Assembly (NCBI GenBank): GCA_934403665.1
Contig: CAKRUL010000089.1
Span: 1-6,403 of the forward strand
Origin: an uncultured Clostridia bacterium
GTDB taxonomy: Bacteria; Bacillota_A; Clostridia; UMGS1840; HGM11507
DNA: 6,403 nucleotides
Direction: 5' to 3'
In this document: positions 5,510-6,403 of the stretch, piece after piece
How positions within the stretch are numbered: the first letter of the stretch is position 1
Layout: each line of letters begins with the position of its first letter
The notes under the pieces: model-generated
Told to the model about the DNA's origin: nothing
Seen by the model: the letters and a program-made list of their open reading frames with translations, nothing else
Database searches by the model: none
Program-made: the position numbers and the translations under genes

Positions 5510-5647
5510 ATGGATTGTAAAAAGGTCGGCATGCTCATCCGCTCTTTGCGGTTGGAACAAAACATGACCCAAAAACAGTTGGCGGAGAAAATGAATATCA
5601 GCGATAAAGCAATCTCAAAGTGGGAACGTGGAGTTTCCCAAAATTAA
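5510..5647 (+). pseudogene. XRE-family helix-turn-helix regulator, 5' fragment
   Basis: The frame from ATG 5510 encodes 45 residues and stops at TAA 5645-5647. It is clearly the N-terminal part of a Cro/CI-type (XRE) helix-turn-helix domain: VGMLIRSLRLEQNMTQKQLA (6-25), then NISDKAISKWERG (29-41). Family members normally continue with the fifth helix and a C-terminal domain (often PD-x-S-L-L after WERG). Here the reading ends four residues after WERG, and no other frame restores the pattern. AGGAGG at 5496-5501 and a probable promoter precede it, so the start is original and the end is lost. Mobile-element genes begin 70 bases on, so a transposon insertion or deletion at about 5630-5650 is the likely cause. 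A truncated protein may still be made. Confidence 0.75.
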
Positions 5648-5717
5648 AGAAACTACCCTAAACTCACGCTTACATTGCTTCCAATATGAAAATCAAAGAT
5701 TTATTGGAGGTATTATT

Positions 5718-6080
5718 ATGGCTCAGAACTTAACTTATACCCAATGCGGTGATTACTATATTCCTGATATCAGATTGGCACACACGGGAACACATCCCCT
5801 TAGCAAATATGGCAGAATGCGCAGAGCGTTCTTGGAGCAGAACAAACCGATGCTTTTTAACGATATGGTCTTGACAGAAACGCTGTTTCCGCACCTGTGG
5901 GAAGTACAGCAGATCTGTGAGAAACGAATGGAGTTGTTGATGACGGATTTGTTGGCGAAGAATCCAGCACCGGACAAAGAAACACAGCAGCTTGCGTGGG
6001 TAGCTCACATGAATAGCTTGAAAGCACAGGCAGAGGAAATCATCCTCCAGGAACTGGTTTATGGAGAGGATGTTGTATGA
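5718..6080 (+). CDS. tnpV: TnpV-like transposon-encoded protein
   Basis: A 120-residue protein matching the TnpV family, named after a gene of the clostridial mobilizable transposon Tn4451. It opens with LTYTQCGDYYIPDI (5-18) and has the characteristic LSKYGRMRRAFLEQNKPMLF (32-51), followed by a helical region HLWEVQQICEKRMELLM. TnpV has been suggested to act like an excisionase, but its function is not established. The start at 5718 follows GGAGG (5706-5710) with seven bases between; an in-frame extension to 5628 runs back into the XRE fragment and is rejected. The stop overlaps the next start by four bases (ATGA), indicating translational coupling. No recombinase gene is present in the window, so the rest of the element would lie to the right. 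Confidence 0.85.
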   Translation: MAQNLTYTQCGDYYIPDIRLAHTGTHPLSKYGRMRRAFLEQNKPMLFNDMVLTETLFPHLWEVQQICEKRMELLMTDLLAKNPAPDKETQQLAWVAHMNSLKAQAEEIILQELVYGEDVV

Positions 6081-6340
6081 GACTGCTTGAAGAATTTTGG
6101 TACGGCAATATTGAACCTACCGAGTATGATACATCGTCCAACAAAGAGCACAAGAAATTAGTGGAGCTGATCTACAGGAACAAAGAAAAACTCCGAGCGA
6201 CGATGACGGACGAACAGAAAGAGTTGTTTGAGAAATACGCAGATTGTGTACGAGAGCATCAAACCATTACGGACTGCTTGATCTTCCAGAACAGCTTTAA
6301 GCTGGGTGCCAGAATGATGTTGGAAATCATGGAAGAATAA
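6077..6340 (+). CDS. DUF6809 family protein of mobile elements
   Basis: An 87-residue protein with the pattern of a small family common in Firmicute integrative elements: LLEEFWYGNIEP (3-14), KLVELIYRNKEKLRATMTDE (27-46), QKELFEKYADC (47-57), and a closing FQNSFKLGARMMLEIMEE. It is probably all-helical and cytoplasmic; its function is unknown. ATG at 6077 overlaps the tnpV stop by four bases and has GGAGAGG (6063-6069) seven bases upstream. An intrinsic terminator follows 18 bases after its stop, so tnpV and this gene form a two-gene unit. Confidence 0.8.
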   Translation: MRLLEEFWYGNIEPTEYDTSSNKEHKKLVELIYRNKEKLRATMTDEQKELFEKYADCVREHQTITDCLIFQNSFKLGARMMLEIMEE

Positions 6341-6358
6341 AGAACATAGACGATTTGA

Positions 6359-6394
6359 TGCCACCCGTAGGAGCGATCCTTCGGGTGGCATTTT
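6359..6394 (+). terminator. Intrinsic terminator after the tnpV unit
   Basis: TGCCACCCG (6359-6367) pairs with CGGGTGGCA (6382-6390). After one T/T mismatch the stem continues with AGGA/TCCT around a GCGA tetraloop (a stable GNRA type). TTTTG follows. It is well placed to end transcription of tnpV and the DUF6809 gene. The window ends 9 bases later. Confidence 0.88.
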
Positions 6395-6403
6395 GTATCT
6401 ATC

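Noticed and set aside
1..6403. CRISPR array, tRNA or rRNA genes
   Set aside because: No regularly spaced repeats, tRNA cloverleaf or rRNA sequence was recognised on either strand.

Overview
The window looks like chromosomal DNA of an anaerobic Firmicute of the class Clostridia, with the edge of a mobile element at its right end. The evidence is the mid-to-low G+C, strong AGGAGG-type ribosome binding sites, the gene set (DtxR-like regulator, two FeoA proteins, a long FeoB, a FeoB-associated Cys-rich protein, DUF2325, DUF3793, a short flavodoxin), and a TnpV/DUF6809 pair typical of clostridial mobile elements. This assignment rests on family recognition, not on a database search.

Layout. Positions 1-66 hold a stem-loop just downstream of a minus-strand gene for a short DtxR/MntR-family metal-dependent repressor (67-444). 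A divergent intergenic region (445-707) carries a minus-strand promoter for the regulator and a plus-strand promoter for the feo genes. The feo promoter is overlaid by one palindrome and followed by a second. The plus strand then encodes FeoA1 (708-920), FeoA2 (981-1202), FeoB (1265-3664) and a small Cys-rich membrane protein (3695-3871). A perfect 17-bp hairpin separates these from a Cys-rich DUF2325 protein (3957-4253), a DUF3793 protein (4286-4840) and a flavodoxin (4887-5324). A strong intrinsic terminator closes this block at about 5370-5410. To the right are a promoter and the first 45 codons of an XRE-type regulator (5510-5647, broken), then tnpV (5718-6080) and a DUF6809 gene (6077-6340), then another intrinsic terminator (6359-6394).

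How the genes fit together. The main result is a family of GTTAG/CTAAC palindromes. Three have the form GTTAG-N6-CTAAC (660-677, 1226-1243, 4249-4264) and one has GTTAG-N10-CTAAC (634-653). They lie over the feoA promoter, just before the feoA1 start, just before feoB, and just before DUF3793. The copy before DUF3793 shares an identical 15-base block with the one in the feoA promoter. The likely reading is one iron-responsive regulon controlled by the adjacent DtxR-like protein. It would couple Fe(II) import (Feo) to an iron-sparing redox module (flavodoxin plus the uncharacterised DUF3793, possibly DUF2325). Regulator binding and the iron response are inferred; the palindromes and their positions are read directly from the sequence.

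Other notable points are a 128-residue, very acidic segment between the first and second membrane parts of FeoB, an Asn-plus-Cys metal-site signature in the regulator, and the abrupt end of the XRE gene next to mobile-element genes.
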